A DNA stretch of 64,000 nucleotides, taken from the NCBI RefSeq assembly GCF_036884655.1, contig NC_088348.1, positions 23,177,501 to 23,241,500 of the forward strand, in the 5' to 3' direction. The number at the start of each line of letters is the position of its first letter. Positions within the stretch are counted from its first letter, which is position 1. This stretch comes from Musa acuminata AAA Group (taxonomy: Eukaryota > Streptophyta > Magnoliopsida > Zingiberales > Musaceae). Below, one piece after another: positions 24,061-36,174 of the stretch. A program made the translations under genes and the position numbers. The notes beneath the pieces were generated by a model. The model saw only the letters and a program-made list of their open reading frames with translations, was not told where the DNA came from and searched no databases.

Positions 24061-24727
24061 TATGAATGAAATGACATTTGCGATTCTGTATCTAATGAGA
24101 TGATATCCTTGAATCTCTTGGATTCTGTCTTGCATTGTGATATCTTGTTTGTTTGAAACTGTCCCTTCTCATGCTATATATGCTTTGTCACTTGCTGAGC
24201 TATTTTTAGCTCACTCCTTTGTTATATAAAATCTTTCAGGTCAGCTTGTCATTCTTTGAGATGTTTGAATTGGGCTGAGGCAGTGGAGAGCTATTCAAAA
24301 TTATGGGCAAGTCTTGTTGGTTATTATGTTATTGTTGTATAAGTATATTTTGTATGTAATGAAATGTTGTCGATGAACCGAAATTGATATACCTTATAAA
24401 AGTGTTAGACGATCTCTCTTATTTGGAATTTCGAAATGTCAAGTCTAGTTTACGATGATATGAACTTGTGGTGAATAGTTGGAGTTATGATTGTATAAAT
24501 TACATAGCTTGTGGATTTATAAATGTTGTTCATGTTTGTTAAGTTGGCTTGGATTGCCATAAATATGAATTATCGAGTGATGTGATATATGATTATAAAC
24601 TGCACAGGTTTTATAGATGTGAATTTGATAGAATGTTTTTTTCAGTGTCCTTAAATGTTAGTTTGGATCCTGGATTGGTTTGTGATGAAAATTTTAAAAT
24701 CATCGATATTATTTGAGGGGCGTGACA

Positions 24728-25275
24728 CAATGGAGCAAGTGTTGCTGCTGTTGCTATCGGCGATGTCACTTTATATCTACTTGGTGGAGCTACTATTGTA
24801 TTATATTTATATTATTTTATTTCTTATATTATAAAATTTTTTCATTTTATGTTTGACATGGATAGTTATAAAGTAGTTTTTAAGAACAATAGTTGTTCAA
24901 TTATTAAGGATGATAAGATCATCACTAGAGGGACATTGCATAATAGTTTGTTGATGCTAAACAATACTCTATATCTCATGAATGTAAGCATGTCCAAGAG
25001 GAAGCGAGGTGAGGTGAACAATACATACCTATGACATTGTAGACTACGTCATATCCATGAGGGAATGATTCAAAAGTTGTTGAAGAATGTATACCTAGAT
25101 CTATTCGACTTTGAGTCATATGCAACTTACGAGCCTTGCCTTCATGGAAAACTAACCAACTCTTCATTTAGTAGAATTGGAGAGAGAACCACTGAGTTGT
25201 TAGAACTATTACATAATGATGTATGTGGTCCCATGTCAACTCAGGCCATAGATGGTTACTCCTACTTCATTAAAG
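24728..25275 (+). pseudogene. broken Copia protease end, GAG-pre-integrase and integrase start
   Basis: This continues the Copia polyprotein interrupted by the solo LTR. The plus strand encodes GASVAAVAIGDV, then DMDSYKVVFKNNSCSI at about 24857 and LNNTLYLMN. A GAG-pre-integrase-like CRLRHIHEGMIQKL at about 25040 (with a stop where Trp-His is usual) is followed by FDFESYATYEPCLHGK and the integrase start LLHNDVCGPMSTQAIDGYSYF. The catalytic integrase core and everything downstream are lost at about 25275, where unrelated inverted family B sequence begins. Confidence 0.75.
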
Positions 25276-25675
25276 GTGAAATTATCAGTAACCACCCTAC
25301 CGGCGGTGGCCCTCTACTACGGGCACTGTCACCTCCGCGGGTGATTGCCCCTTGTCGGGGTAGTGCCCATAGGCGTTGCTAACCCCGTAGGCAGTGCCAA
25401 CATCCGCCGGGCTGGCGCCCCTTGTGGGGGTAGTGCCCATAGGTACCGTTGCCCCAGCGGTGCCTCTACATGTGGGCGCAATGCCAGTGGGCTACCGACC
25501 GTCAACCGCAAGCTTACTGCACGCAGATGGCAATGCTGCCATCTACGAGGGCAGCAATAGTTGCTGACCTTTCTCGCTTTTGCGTTAATAATTTTGACAT
25601 CAAAAGCTTCTTAAAAATATAATACACGTAGTTCAAAACTAATCTATCGCATGAACAACCTGGCTCTGATATCAC
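25276..25675 (-). mobile_element. inverted piece of family B internal region with primer site
   Basis: In reverse complement this resembles 16876-17180: the same tRNA-Met primer site (GGCTCTGATATCA at 25662-25674 on the plus strand), the same GTTGTTCATGCG word, and a GC-rich island (25290-25560) of GGGTAGTGCCCATAGG words. It marks a switch in orientation inside the cluster. Confidence 0.6.
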
Positions 25676-27303
<1,628 letters not shown>

Positions 27304-27851
27304 AGTTTTGATAGTATCGACTCACAGTCAGCTTGGTATCGAGCCTAGAGGGTCACACATATATGGTGGATATTGCGATGAGTAGAGGTGCGGGTATGAG
27401 ATATTCGCGCAGCCTAAGTTTGGATCATGTAGATAAGATACAATTGGATAATTGAATAAGATCCAATTGGATAAGTGGATGAGATCCAACTAGATAGTTG
27501 GATAGAGATCCAATTGGATAATTGAATAGAGATCTAAAGAGGATAGGATTCATTAAGGGTTAAGCTGCTTGTACCTCTATAAATAAGAGGAACTTCATGA
27601 TTCATAAGCTAAAGCATTGTCTCTCCTATTCTCCTGAGCCTCCTCTCCTCCTTGGCTCCGGTAGCCTTGTGGTGTGTATGGATGGGAGATCCCGCAATGA
27701 TCTGAGAAGCCTCATCGTCGCATCCGTCATGTGGATCACCGCTAGAGAGGAATACGCAAGTGCTTCTTCATATATTCCATCGGATTTAGAAATTTCAAGG
27801 TTATGCGATCTCTCTAGGTAACAGTTCTAACATGATACATGTAGTTTTTTG
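27304..27851 (+). mobile_element. family B LTR, plus-strand 5'-truncated copy, first part
   Basis: Starts in the middle of the LTR (compare 19377: CCTAGAGGGTCACACA and GCGATGAGTAGAGGT, seen at 27345-27385). It runs to 27851, where element A2 is inserted with a TTTTG duplication, and continues at 36056. The first part of this copy is shorter than its relatives, with rearranged GATCCAATTGGATAA repeats at 27435-27530. Confidence 0.65.
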
Positions 27852-27999
27852 TGTTAGGATCGAGAGTACTAAGAGGGGGGGGGGGTGAATTAGTGCAGCG
27901 GAAATCTTTCAGCGATTAAAAACGAAAGCTGTGTTCGTTTGATAAAAACTATTTTGATGCAAAAGCCGATTCTAAGAATATTTATGATTAAGTGCAGTT

Positions 28000-28245
28000 T
28001 ATGTCTAAACACAGTTTGCGTCTAAGCGCAGTTTACACAGTTTGCATCCAAATGCAGTTTGCGTCTAAGATCAGATTGCGTCTAAGCGCAGTGCAGTTTG
28101 CGTCTAAACGCAGTTTTACGTCTAAACACAGTTTTACGTCTAAACGTAGTTTTACGTCTAAACGCAGTTTGCGTCTAAACGCAGTTTTACGTCTAAACGC
28201 AGTTTTACGTCTAAACGTAGTTTTACGTCTAAACGTTGTTTTACA
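28000..28245. repeat. GTCTAAACGCAGTTTTAC minisatellite in A2 LTR
   Basis: About a dozen units of 17-20 bp, variants of TTTACGTCTAAACGCAG and TTTGCGTCTAAGCGCAG. The 5' LTR copy at 33955-34210 has a similar array with several different unit variants. Repeats are directly adjacent, with no unique spacers, so this is not a CRISPR array. Confidence 0.85.
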
Positions 28246-28832
28246 GGGATCTGAACTTAGAAACTTCGTTCGTAAAAGCGCAGAAGACAGTTTTGCAGAA
28301 TCAAAACGTAAACGTAAACTGTAATGTATGAAAACACCGATTTACGTCTGAATGCAGATTCGGAAAGATCAGCACTTAGAAACTTGTTCGTAAAGGCGCA
28401 GAGAGCAGTAGCTATGTAGGAGGTTTGCAGTAATGATAAAGTGCTCAAAATAAACGCAAACCAGAGATTTAGAGTGGTTCGGTCAGTCTTGACCTACTCC
28501 ACTTTTGGCTTCCTCCACCGACGAGGTCACCGACGTCAACTAGAGGCCTTCCTTCAATAGGCGAAGGCCAACTGCCCTTTTACAGATTCACTCCTTTTGA
28601 TGGGCTCAGGAGACAACCCTTACAGGACCTTTCTCTCCTCTTTTTACAACTCAAGACTTGAAGAACAGAAAGAGGAGAAATTTAGGACTTTTCACAAATT
28701 TGAGCTCTTAGAATCACAGAAAAGATCAAGAATTCGGTGTAGGTCTGTATCTTTTCAGTGCTGAATGGGTGGGGTATTTATAGGCTCCAACCCAATTCAA
28801 ATTTGGAGCTCAAAACGATCAAATCCCAGAAT

Positions 28833-29245
28833 TCCGGGATCAGGCGGTTGCACAGGTTGTACTGCCTGGTAGAGCTCGAAGACTGAGCCCAGGCGGTGCC
28901 AACTCCTGACTGAGGCGGTTGCACCTCTCTGCCAGAGCTCGAAGATCGAGCTCAGGCGGTGCCACCTCTCTGTCAGGGAGGTTGCACCGCCCAGTCTAGC
29001 TCGAAGACTGAGCTCAGACGGTGCCACCTCTCTGTCAGGGAGGTTGCACCGCCCAGTCTAGCTCGAAGACTGAGCTCAGGCGGTGCCACCTCTCTGTCAG
29101 GGAGGTTGCACCGCCCAGTCTAGCTCGAAGACTGAGCTCAGGTGGTGCCACCTCCTGGCTGGGGAGGTTGCACCACCCAGTCTCGCTGGGAGGCTTAGCC
29201 CAGGCGGTGCCACCTCCTGGCCTAGGCGGTTGCACCTCCTGGTGC
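28833..29245. repeat. 62-bp tandem array in A2 U3
   Basis: Units of 62 bp contain GCGGTGCCACCTC, GGGAGGTTGCACCGCCC and the near-palindrome AGCTCGAAGACTGAGCT. There are three nearly identical copies between about 28953 and 29140, plus degenerate ones on both sides. The 5' LTR counterpart is at about 34806-35200. The array sits just upstream of the minus-strand TATA motif. Confidence 0.85.
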
Positions 29246-30099
29246 AAGCAGGGTCCGAATGGTTAGCTCCATTCGGCCCAATTTCAGTCTTTCAGGGGCC
29301 CAATTGCCCCAAGATTAAGCTAATGGGATCACCTCCCATTTTCCAACTTAATCAATGTGCTAACTACAATTAGATTTAAGACAATTTCTGCAGCTTTGCT
29401 TCGGTGCGTCAATCGCTTCTTCCGGCGAGTTTCCGGCGAACTTCCGTCGATCATCCGATGAACCCTCGGTGATGCTCCTGCGGACTTCCGGAAAACTCCT
29501 GGACTTTGCGACGATCCACTTGGCGAGTTCCGACGAGCTTCACTTGGCAAGCTTCTGGACTTCTCGGATCTGTTCTCGCAGAACCTCCGATGACCGTCCG
29601 AACTTCCGTCGAACTCTCGAACTCCCAACGTGATCATGAACTTGACTCCGGCGCAACTCCTGCTGCTTGTCTAACTTTCATCGTAGTTAATCCTGCACAC
29701 TTAAAACAAAAACTTCGATCGAGACAATTAATCCTAAGCAATTAACCAAGTTGTCCGGCATGTCATTGGTCCCTCGACGCTTCGTCCGATTCTTCGGCGC
29801 ATCGTCCACTCCTGCGGCCTATTGCCCAATCGGCCAGTTGACTCTGCAACTCCGATATCCTTGGCACAATAACCGCTCTTCTTGGCCCGATGCCCGAGTC
29901 CACTGCCCGGAGCCTTCTGTCGATACGTCGACTGATCTACCAGCCCGACGTCCAATCTTCTGACATGTTCCTCCGGCACAACATGATTTTCCTGCTTTAA
30001 TTGTCTCATCCTGATCGAAGCATCCTGCGTCACTCAAAACGCAGATTAAATCATAAACATATATCAAGTAGTTTCATCATCAAAATACGAGATTCAACA

Positions 30100-32752
30100 A
30101 TCTCCCCCTTTTTGATGATGACAACCACTTGATGACGGAGTTAAACTTAACTCCCGGAGTTTAAACAAACTCCCCCTATCAATATGCCATATTGATAGAA
30201 CCTTGAATTCAAACTGAATTCATGTCATTGCAATATTCATCATGAATACTTGCAACACGTCAACATGAACATATGCATAAACTTATGCATCACATGTCAT
30301 GTCATCAACATACTTTCATCAACATACTTCTCCCCCTTTGTCATCAACAAAAAGGAGAAGTATCACAATCAAGTGTTTGTGATATTGGTTCAACTTATTG
30401 CATGAAAAACATAATATCAAGTTTTATCATCATGCAATTTTGCTAGAAAATATAGCAAGTGTTGAATCATGCTTAGAATATTCAAGCTATCAAGTTTTAG
30501 ATATACAAGTTTTATAGCATACAAGATAGCACTTGGTATGAAAATTAGAGATGTTCAAGATAGCAAGTTCTACATCATGCAAGCTAGCAAATTAGAGATG
30601 TTCAAGAAGGCAACTCTTGCTTCTTGAAATATGAAAATTTTGTCCACTTTGCTAGATGCGCAAGTTAGCATGTTTTGCTTCTTGAGATAGGCAAGATAGC
30701 ACCTTTGTTCTTTTTGTTTCTTAAGATGTTCAAGATAGCAATTTCTTCTCTTTTGAGAAGTGAAAATTTGCTTTCTTCTTGAATTGTGCATGCAAGTTAT
30801 CTCCTCCTTAGTCATTGTCAAAAAGAAGGGAAAACCCTTTCTGTCAATTTCTAAATCATGACAAAGGTGAGTAATCATTTTTATTTCAAAATTCCATAAT
30901 TGAGATAAACCTTGAATTCAAATCAAGGCAATTTTAATCAAGGTTCATATCATATGCAATACATTACGTAGAAAGCATAAGTATTGCATGCATCATTTTA
31001 GCAACAAATCGTAGCATTTCATCACATGGCAAGATATCATCAAGTAGAATTACGATGCAAGTTCTTGATATCTTAACATGATGAAAATTCAAATATGGCA
31101 CTTATAGTATCAATTCATATATTTCTCCCCCTTTATCATCAACAAAAGGAGAAGTAGCTCTAGCTATTTTAAAATATATGCAAGTTTTTATAACATGAAG
31201 CTATATTTTCATCACAACATATAAGCACAAAAGCATAGCAAGATTCTTAGGTTCAATCATGGCAATTCAACACTTGCTTCATGTGCAAGATTGCACTTGC
31301 TTTTCTTTGCATGTTCTAACTAGCAAAAGCTTTCTCCCCTTTGTTTTTGTCGAAAAGAAGGGAGAAATCAATGGCCAAAAATTTTTAATTATTATACAGG
31401 CCATATTACAAAATCTTGTCATGATATCAAGAAAGTTCAAGAAGGACATGATCCATTCAACAAATCCTTTTAATAGGGCAAAGGAATTATATAACCAAGA
31501 ATCATGATTAAAATATTTCAATATCATAGATCAAGTCATGATTCGTGATTCATCATAAAGCAAATTAATTTTCAGTCATCACATAAGGCATTTAAAGAAT
31601 TTTTGAAACATAGAAGAATGATTAATTTAAGCATGTAATGTTTCAATCAAAATCAAGTCATGAATACCAAAAGATATTATTTGTGATTTCAATTTTACAA
31701 GATCATGATTATGATTTAGACATAACTTATTCAAATCAAATCGTCAACTTGAATCTCATAATCAAGTCATTAAAATTAATTTCGAAATTCATAAAATATC
31801 ATGAAATCAAAAGACAAGTTGCATTTTATTTGAAGAACTCCTTTTTGATAAATGTAGGGAGCATAATGAACGATCTTGATTTATAAAGAGCTTCATGTTA
31901 TAATTATCAAGATCATGATTTTAATAATTATTCTCTTTAGCAAAGAATCACAAAAGCACTTTATTTTTGCATAAGAAATCTCATTGTATTATGATGTATA
32001 AATTCTTTTTCTGCACATGAATCATAGGAGATATGTATGTGAAACAAATCTTTGCAAGCAAAGACACTATCATTCATATTTCAAGATGGAATTTATAAGC
32101 AGGAATCATTTCATCAAATCCATTTTAGAAAAATATTTTTCATAAGTGTATGAGAAAATCCGATTGTTAGGATACCAATTGTTAAGTGAATCCGAAAATG
32201 AAATTAGTACTTTCATGCATTCGGATAAGATTTTGCTATAGATTTTCAAGTTCAATTATGAAGATAAAACATGCTCATGATCATAAAAATTTATGTATCC
32301 AAAACATATAATTTCCAACATGTTATCATGGCAATTAAGTGTTTTGAACATTGAATCAAGAATGTCCGAAAAATAATCTTAACACGTTCATGCATTCGAG
32401 CACATTTTTGCCATAGTTTTTCAAATATACTCATGAGAATAACACATGCTTATCATCGGCTTAAAATCTCATGCATAAAATTGTTAATCAAAATATTTAA
32501 TTTCATCATTATGCATTTCTTCAAATCAAACATGATCTTTAATCAAAATCGAGAAATAACAATGGAAATCAACGTAATACACATGATTTCATATTTTCAA
32601 TCAAGATCATTTTATTTGTTTATCATAAAATATGCAATATTATCATTTTCGAAATTACTTGGTATGATCATAATAATTTTTTTTCTTTTTTAACATGTAA
32701 TTTTTAAGAAAATTAATTCTAAACTAAAAGAGAAAAATACATCATGAAGGCA
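30100..32752 (-). other. AT-rich non-coding internal region of A2
   Basis: Starts with the polypurine tract (minus strand AAAAAGGGGGAGA). It repeats PPT-like stem-loops at 30326-30361 and 31122-31154, and has a cluster of CAAGATAGCA-like words at 30480-30790. No frame over about 102 codons and no pol similarity were seen. Confidence 0.55.
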
Positions 32753-33763
32753 TCAAGTAATTTCAAAATAAATTAGGGGGATTTTGATTACCTCATCATT
32801 GTAGGCTGTTAAGGCGTAGTTTGCCGCCTTGCTTTTGTTGTTTTTCTCTTCTTCGGAGGAGCTCGATTCATCCCAATTTTTGTTCTTCTTCTTGCGTTTA
32901 AAGCAAGTAGTTCGATTCTTTTTGCTTTTTAATTTTCGTTTCATTTGTAGTTTAAGTTCACCATCACTTGAGCTTATGCTCGAGTGGTCTTCAAATGTTC
33001 TATGTCCCAAATCCTTCCTGTTCTTTGGAAGGTTGTTTTGTTCATCATTGTCCTCATCACTTGAGTCATCGCTCAAGTGGCATTCATTTGTCCAGAGTTC
33101 CAAATCCTTCCTGTTCTTTGGAAGGTGATTGTGTTCAACATGTTCATCATGTGCATTGTGCACCATTTCATATTTCATCAATGAACCAATTAGTTCTTCA
33201 AGTGGTAAGTTGTTTAGGTTTTTAGCTTCTTGTATTGTAGTTACTTTTGAATCCCACTTCTTAGAAAGAGAACGCAAAATCTTGTTTACGAGTTCAAAGT
33301 CCGAAAAACATTTTCCAAGAGCTCTTAAACTATTGACGACATCCGTGAAACGGGTGTACATGTTGCCTATAGTCTCGCTTGGTTGCATTCGAAAAAGCTC
33401 GAAATCATGTAATAAAAAGTTAACTTTCGAGTCTTTGACACTACTAGTTCCCTCGTGCGTGATTTCAAGTGTTCGCCAAATGTCAAAAGCTGTTTCGCAC
33501 GTAGAAATCCGATTGAACTCATTTTTGTCCAAAGCGCAAAATAAGGCATTCATAGCCTTTGCGTTTAAAGAGAAATACTTCTTCTCCAAATCCGACCATT
33601 CGTTCGTCGGTTTAGAGGGAAGTTGAAAACTGTTTTCAACGATATTCCATAAATCCAGATTTAGAGAAATCAAGAAAACTCTCATTCGAGTTTTCCAATA
33701 AGTGTAGTCCAATCCGTTAAAGAACGGTGGACGAAAGACCGAAAAGCCCTCTTGAAGAGCCAT
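32753..33763 (-). CDS. retrotransposon Gag of A2 (336 aa, lacks zinc knuckle)
   Basis: An intact minus-strand frame of the same Copia Gag type as the A1 frame: FNGLDYTYWKTRMRVFL, NAKAMNALFCALDKNEF, IWRTLEITHEGTSSVKDSK, MYTRFTDVVNSLRALGKCF and PLEELIGSLMKYEM. It is 34 residues longer than A1, mostly because a module beginning LPKNRKDL appears twice (about residues 218-225 and 249-256); A1 has it once. The C-terminal part is again Ser/acidic-rich and ends IPLIYFEIT. The CX2CX4HX4C knuckle is reduced to one cysteine in TTCFKRKK. The same lesion in both elements shows it predates their divergence. Packaging activity is not demonstrated. Confidence 0.85.
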   Translation of the reverse strand: MALQEGFSVFRPPFFNGLDYTYWKTRMRVFLISLNLDLWNIVENSFQLPSKPTNEWSDLEKKYFSLNAKAMNALFCALDKNEFNRISTCETAFDIWRTLEITHEGTSSVKDSKVNFLLHDFELFRMQPSETIGNMYTRFTDVVNSLRALGKCFSDFELVNKILRSLSKKWDSKVTTIQEAKNLNNLPLEELIGSLMKYEMVHNAHDEHVEHNHLPKNRKDLELWTNECHLSDDSSDEDNDEQNNLPKNRKDLGHRTFEDHSSISSSDGELKLQMKRKLKSKKNRTTCFKRKKKNKNWDESSSSEEEKNNKSKAANYALTAYNDEVIKIPLIYFEIT

Positions 33764-33800
33764 TTCTCTCGGGTGTAAATCCGAAATGAGAAATAACCTG

Positions 33801-33811
33801 CTCTGATACCA
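33801..33811 (-). other. tRNA-Met primer binding site of A2
   Basis: The minus strand reads GGTATCAGAGC just after the 5' LTR, a perfect match to the plant initiator-Met primer site core. Confidence 0.85.
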
Positions 33812-33813
33812 AT

Positions 33814-36055
33814 TGTTAGGATCGAGAGTACTAAGAGTGGGGGGGGGGGGGTGAATTAGTGCAGCGGAAATCTTTCAGCGATTAAAAACGAAAGCTGTGT
33901 TCGTTTGATAAAAACTATTTTGATGCAAAAGCCGATTCTAAGAATACTTATGATTAAGTGCAGTTTATGTCTAAACACAGTTTGCATCTAAGCGCAGTTT
34001 ACGCAGTTTGCGTCTAAATGCAGATTGCGTCTAAGCGCAGTTTGCGTCTAAGATCAGATTGCGTCTAAGCGCAGTGCAGTTTGCGTCTAAACGCAGTTTT
34101 ACGTCTAAACACAGTTTTACGTCTAAACGTAGTTTTACGTCTTAACGCAGTTTACGACTAAACGCAGTTTTACGTCTAAACGTAGTTTTACATCTAAACG
34201 CTGTTTTACAGGGATCTGAACTTAGAAACTTCGTTCGTAAAAGCGCAGAAGACAGTTTTGTAGAATCAAAACGTAAACGTAAACTGTAATGTATGAAAAC
34301 ACCGATTTACGTCTGAATGCAGATTCGGAAAGATCAGCACTTAGAAACTTGTTCGTAAAGGCGCAGAGAGCAGTAGCTATGTAGGAGGTTTGCAGTAATG
34401 ATAAAGTGCTCAAAATAAACGCAAACCAGAGATTTAGAGTGGTTCGGTCAGTCTTGACCTACTCCACTTTTGGCTTCCTCCACCGACGAGATCACCGACG
34501 TCAACTAGAGGCCTTCCTTCAATAGGCGAAGGCCAACTGCCCTTTTACAGATTCACTCCTTTTGATGGGCTCAGGAGACAACCCTTACAGGACCTTTCTC
34601 TCCTCTTTTTACAACTCAAGACTTGAAGAACAGAAAGAGGAGAACTTTAGGACTTTTCACAAATTTGAGCTCTTAGAATCACAGAAAAGATCAAGAATTC
34701 GGTGTAGGTCTATATCTTTTCAGTGCTGAATGGGTGGGGTATTTATAGGCCCCAACCCAATTCAAATTTGGAGCTCAAAACGATCAAATCCCGAAATTCC
34801 GGGATCAGGCGGTTGCACCTCCTGACTGGAGAGGTTGCACCGCTTGGCAGAGCTCGAAGACTGAGCCCAGGCGGTGCCACCTCTTGACTGAGGCGGTTGC
34901 ACCTCTCTGCCAGAGCTCGAAGACCGAGCTCAGGCGGTGCCACCTCTCTGTCAGGGAGGTTGCACCGCCCAGTCTAGCTCGAAGATTGAGCTCAAGCGGT
35001 GCCACCTCTCTGTCAGGGAGGTTGCACCGCCCAGTCTAGCTCGAAGACTGAGCTCAAGCGGTGCCACCTCTCTGTCAGGGAGGTTGCACCGCCCAGTCTA
35101 GCTCGAAGACTGAGCTCAGGCGGTGCCACCTCCTGGCTGGGGAGGTTGCACCGCCCAGTCTCGCTGGGAGGCTTAGCCCAGGCGGTGCCACCTCCTGGTG
35201 CAAGCAGGGTCCGAATGGTTAGCTCCATTCGGCCCAATTTCAGTCTTTCAGGGGCCCAATTGCCCCAAGATTAAGCTAATGGGATCACCTCCCATTTTCC
35301 AACTTAATCAACGTGCTAACTACAATTAGATCTAAGACAATTTCTGCAGCTTTGCTTTGGTGCGTCAATCGCTTCTTCCGGCGAGTTTCCGGCGAACTTC
35401 CGTCGATCATCCGATGAACCCTCGGTGATGCTCCTGCGGACTTCCGGAAAACTCCTGGACTTTGCGACGTTCCACTTGGCGAGTTCCGACGAGCTTCGCT
35501 TGGCAAGCTTCTGGACTTCTCGGATCTGTTCTCGCAGAACCTCCGACGACCGTCCGAACTTCCGTCGAACTCTCGAACTCCCAACGTGATCATGAACTTG
35601 ACTCCGGCGCAACTCCTGCTGCTTGTCTAACTTTCATCGTAGTTAATCCTGCACACTTAAAACAAAAACTTCGATCGAGACAATTAATCCTAAGCAATTA
35701 ACCAAGTTGTCCGGCATGTCATTGGTCCCTCGACGCTTCGTCCGATTCTTCGGCGCATCGTCCTCTCCTGCGGCCTATTGCCCAATCGGCCAGTTGACTC
35801 TGCAACTCCGATATCCTTAGCACAATAACCGCTCTTCTTGGCCCGATGCCCGAGTCCACTGCCCGGAGCCTTCTGTCGATACGTCGACCGATCTACCGGC
35901 CCGACGTCCAATCTTCTGACATGTTCCTCCGGCACAACATGATTTTCCTGCTTTAATTGTCTCATCCTGATCGAAGCATCCTGCGTCACTCAAAACGCAG
36001 ATTAAATCATAAACCTATATCAAGTAGTTTCATCATCAAAATATGAGATTCAACA
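33814..36055 (-). repeat. 5' LTR of A2
   Basis: A 2242-bp partner of 27852-30099. The minus-strand TATA motif is near 34736-34750, the minisatellite at 33955-34210 and the U3 array at 34806-35200. The differences from the 3' LTR are concentrated in the two tandem arrays and a G-tract length change. Confidence 0.88.
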
Positions 36056-36174
36056 TTTTGGTTTTGTAATTTTCTCACGTATCAATTGTCGCACAACGAC
36101 CTAATTCTTAACTTTGAGAATTCTGGTGTTGTTTTCCGTTGCGCATGAGATGTCGACTAGCATATTTTCCGGCA
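36056..36174 (+). mobile_element. family B LTR, plus-strand copy, last part
   Basis: Begins with the duplicated TTTTG and continues the LTR cut at 27851: GTAATTTTCTCACGTATCAA, then TTCCGTTGCGCATGAGATGTCG, matching 19984-20005. The end CTAGCATATTTTCCGGCA is a diverged form of CTAGATTTCCCAACA. It closes the 29-kb cluster. The old outer element resumes immediately after. Confidence 0.6.

Larger units (their letters stand above)
20925..24727 (+). mobile_element. 3.8-kb solo LTR (probably Gypsy, Del/Tekay-like)
   Basis: The segment starts TGTAATATCCCTCAC and ends GGGGCGTGACA, flanked by a perfect 5-bp duplication CAATG (20920-20924, 24728-24732). It has TG...CA ends and no internal repeat of its termini, primer site or coding domain. 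This is what remains after recombination between two LTRs. The TGTAATATCCC start, great length and a GCTGAGC...GCTCACTCC motif near 24196 suggest a Del/Tekay chromovirus LTR (inference). It holds a 1.4-kb purine-rich tract (about 21095-22550) and minisatellites near 22720-22880 and 23790-24060. The long apparent frames in the purine tract are compositional and are not annotated as genes. Confidence 0.8.
27852..30099 (-). repeat. 3' LTR of A2
   Basis: A 2248-bp direct repeat of 33814-36055. In element orientation U3 begins at 30099. A TATA motif (CTATAAATACCCC) is near 28770-28784, and the upstream palindromic array is at 28833-29245. The downstream, presumably transcribed part contains the 18-20-bp minisatellite at 28000-28245 and a G tract near 27876-27886. 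Confidence 0.88.
27852..36055 (-). mobile_element. gag-only LTR retrotransposon A2 (SIRE/Copia-like, non-autonomous)
   Basis: A complete minus-strand element of 8204 bp. The 3' LTR is 27852-30099 and the 5' LTR is 33814-36055, flanked by TTTTG at 27847-27851 and 36056-36060. The polypurine tract follows the 3' LTR at 30100-30114, and the primer site is at 33801-33811. The interior holds one intact gag frame (32753-33763) and AT-rich DNA; pol is absent. The two LTRs look nearly identical outside tandem arrays, so this is probably one of the younger layers. It is a relative of A1 with the same architecture but quite different LTR content. Confidence 0.88.

Noticed and set aside
24849..25382. 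Possible independent small genes near the integrase fragment
   Set aside because: The encoded blocks match Copia GAG-pre-integrase and integrase and continue the polyprotein split at 20925.
28000..28245. Regular short repeats that superficially resemble a CRISPR array
   Set aside because: The units are contiguous and variable with no unique spacers, lie in an LTR duplicated at 33955-34210, and the sequence is a plant nuclear genome.
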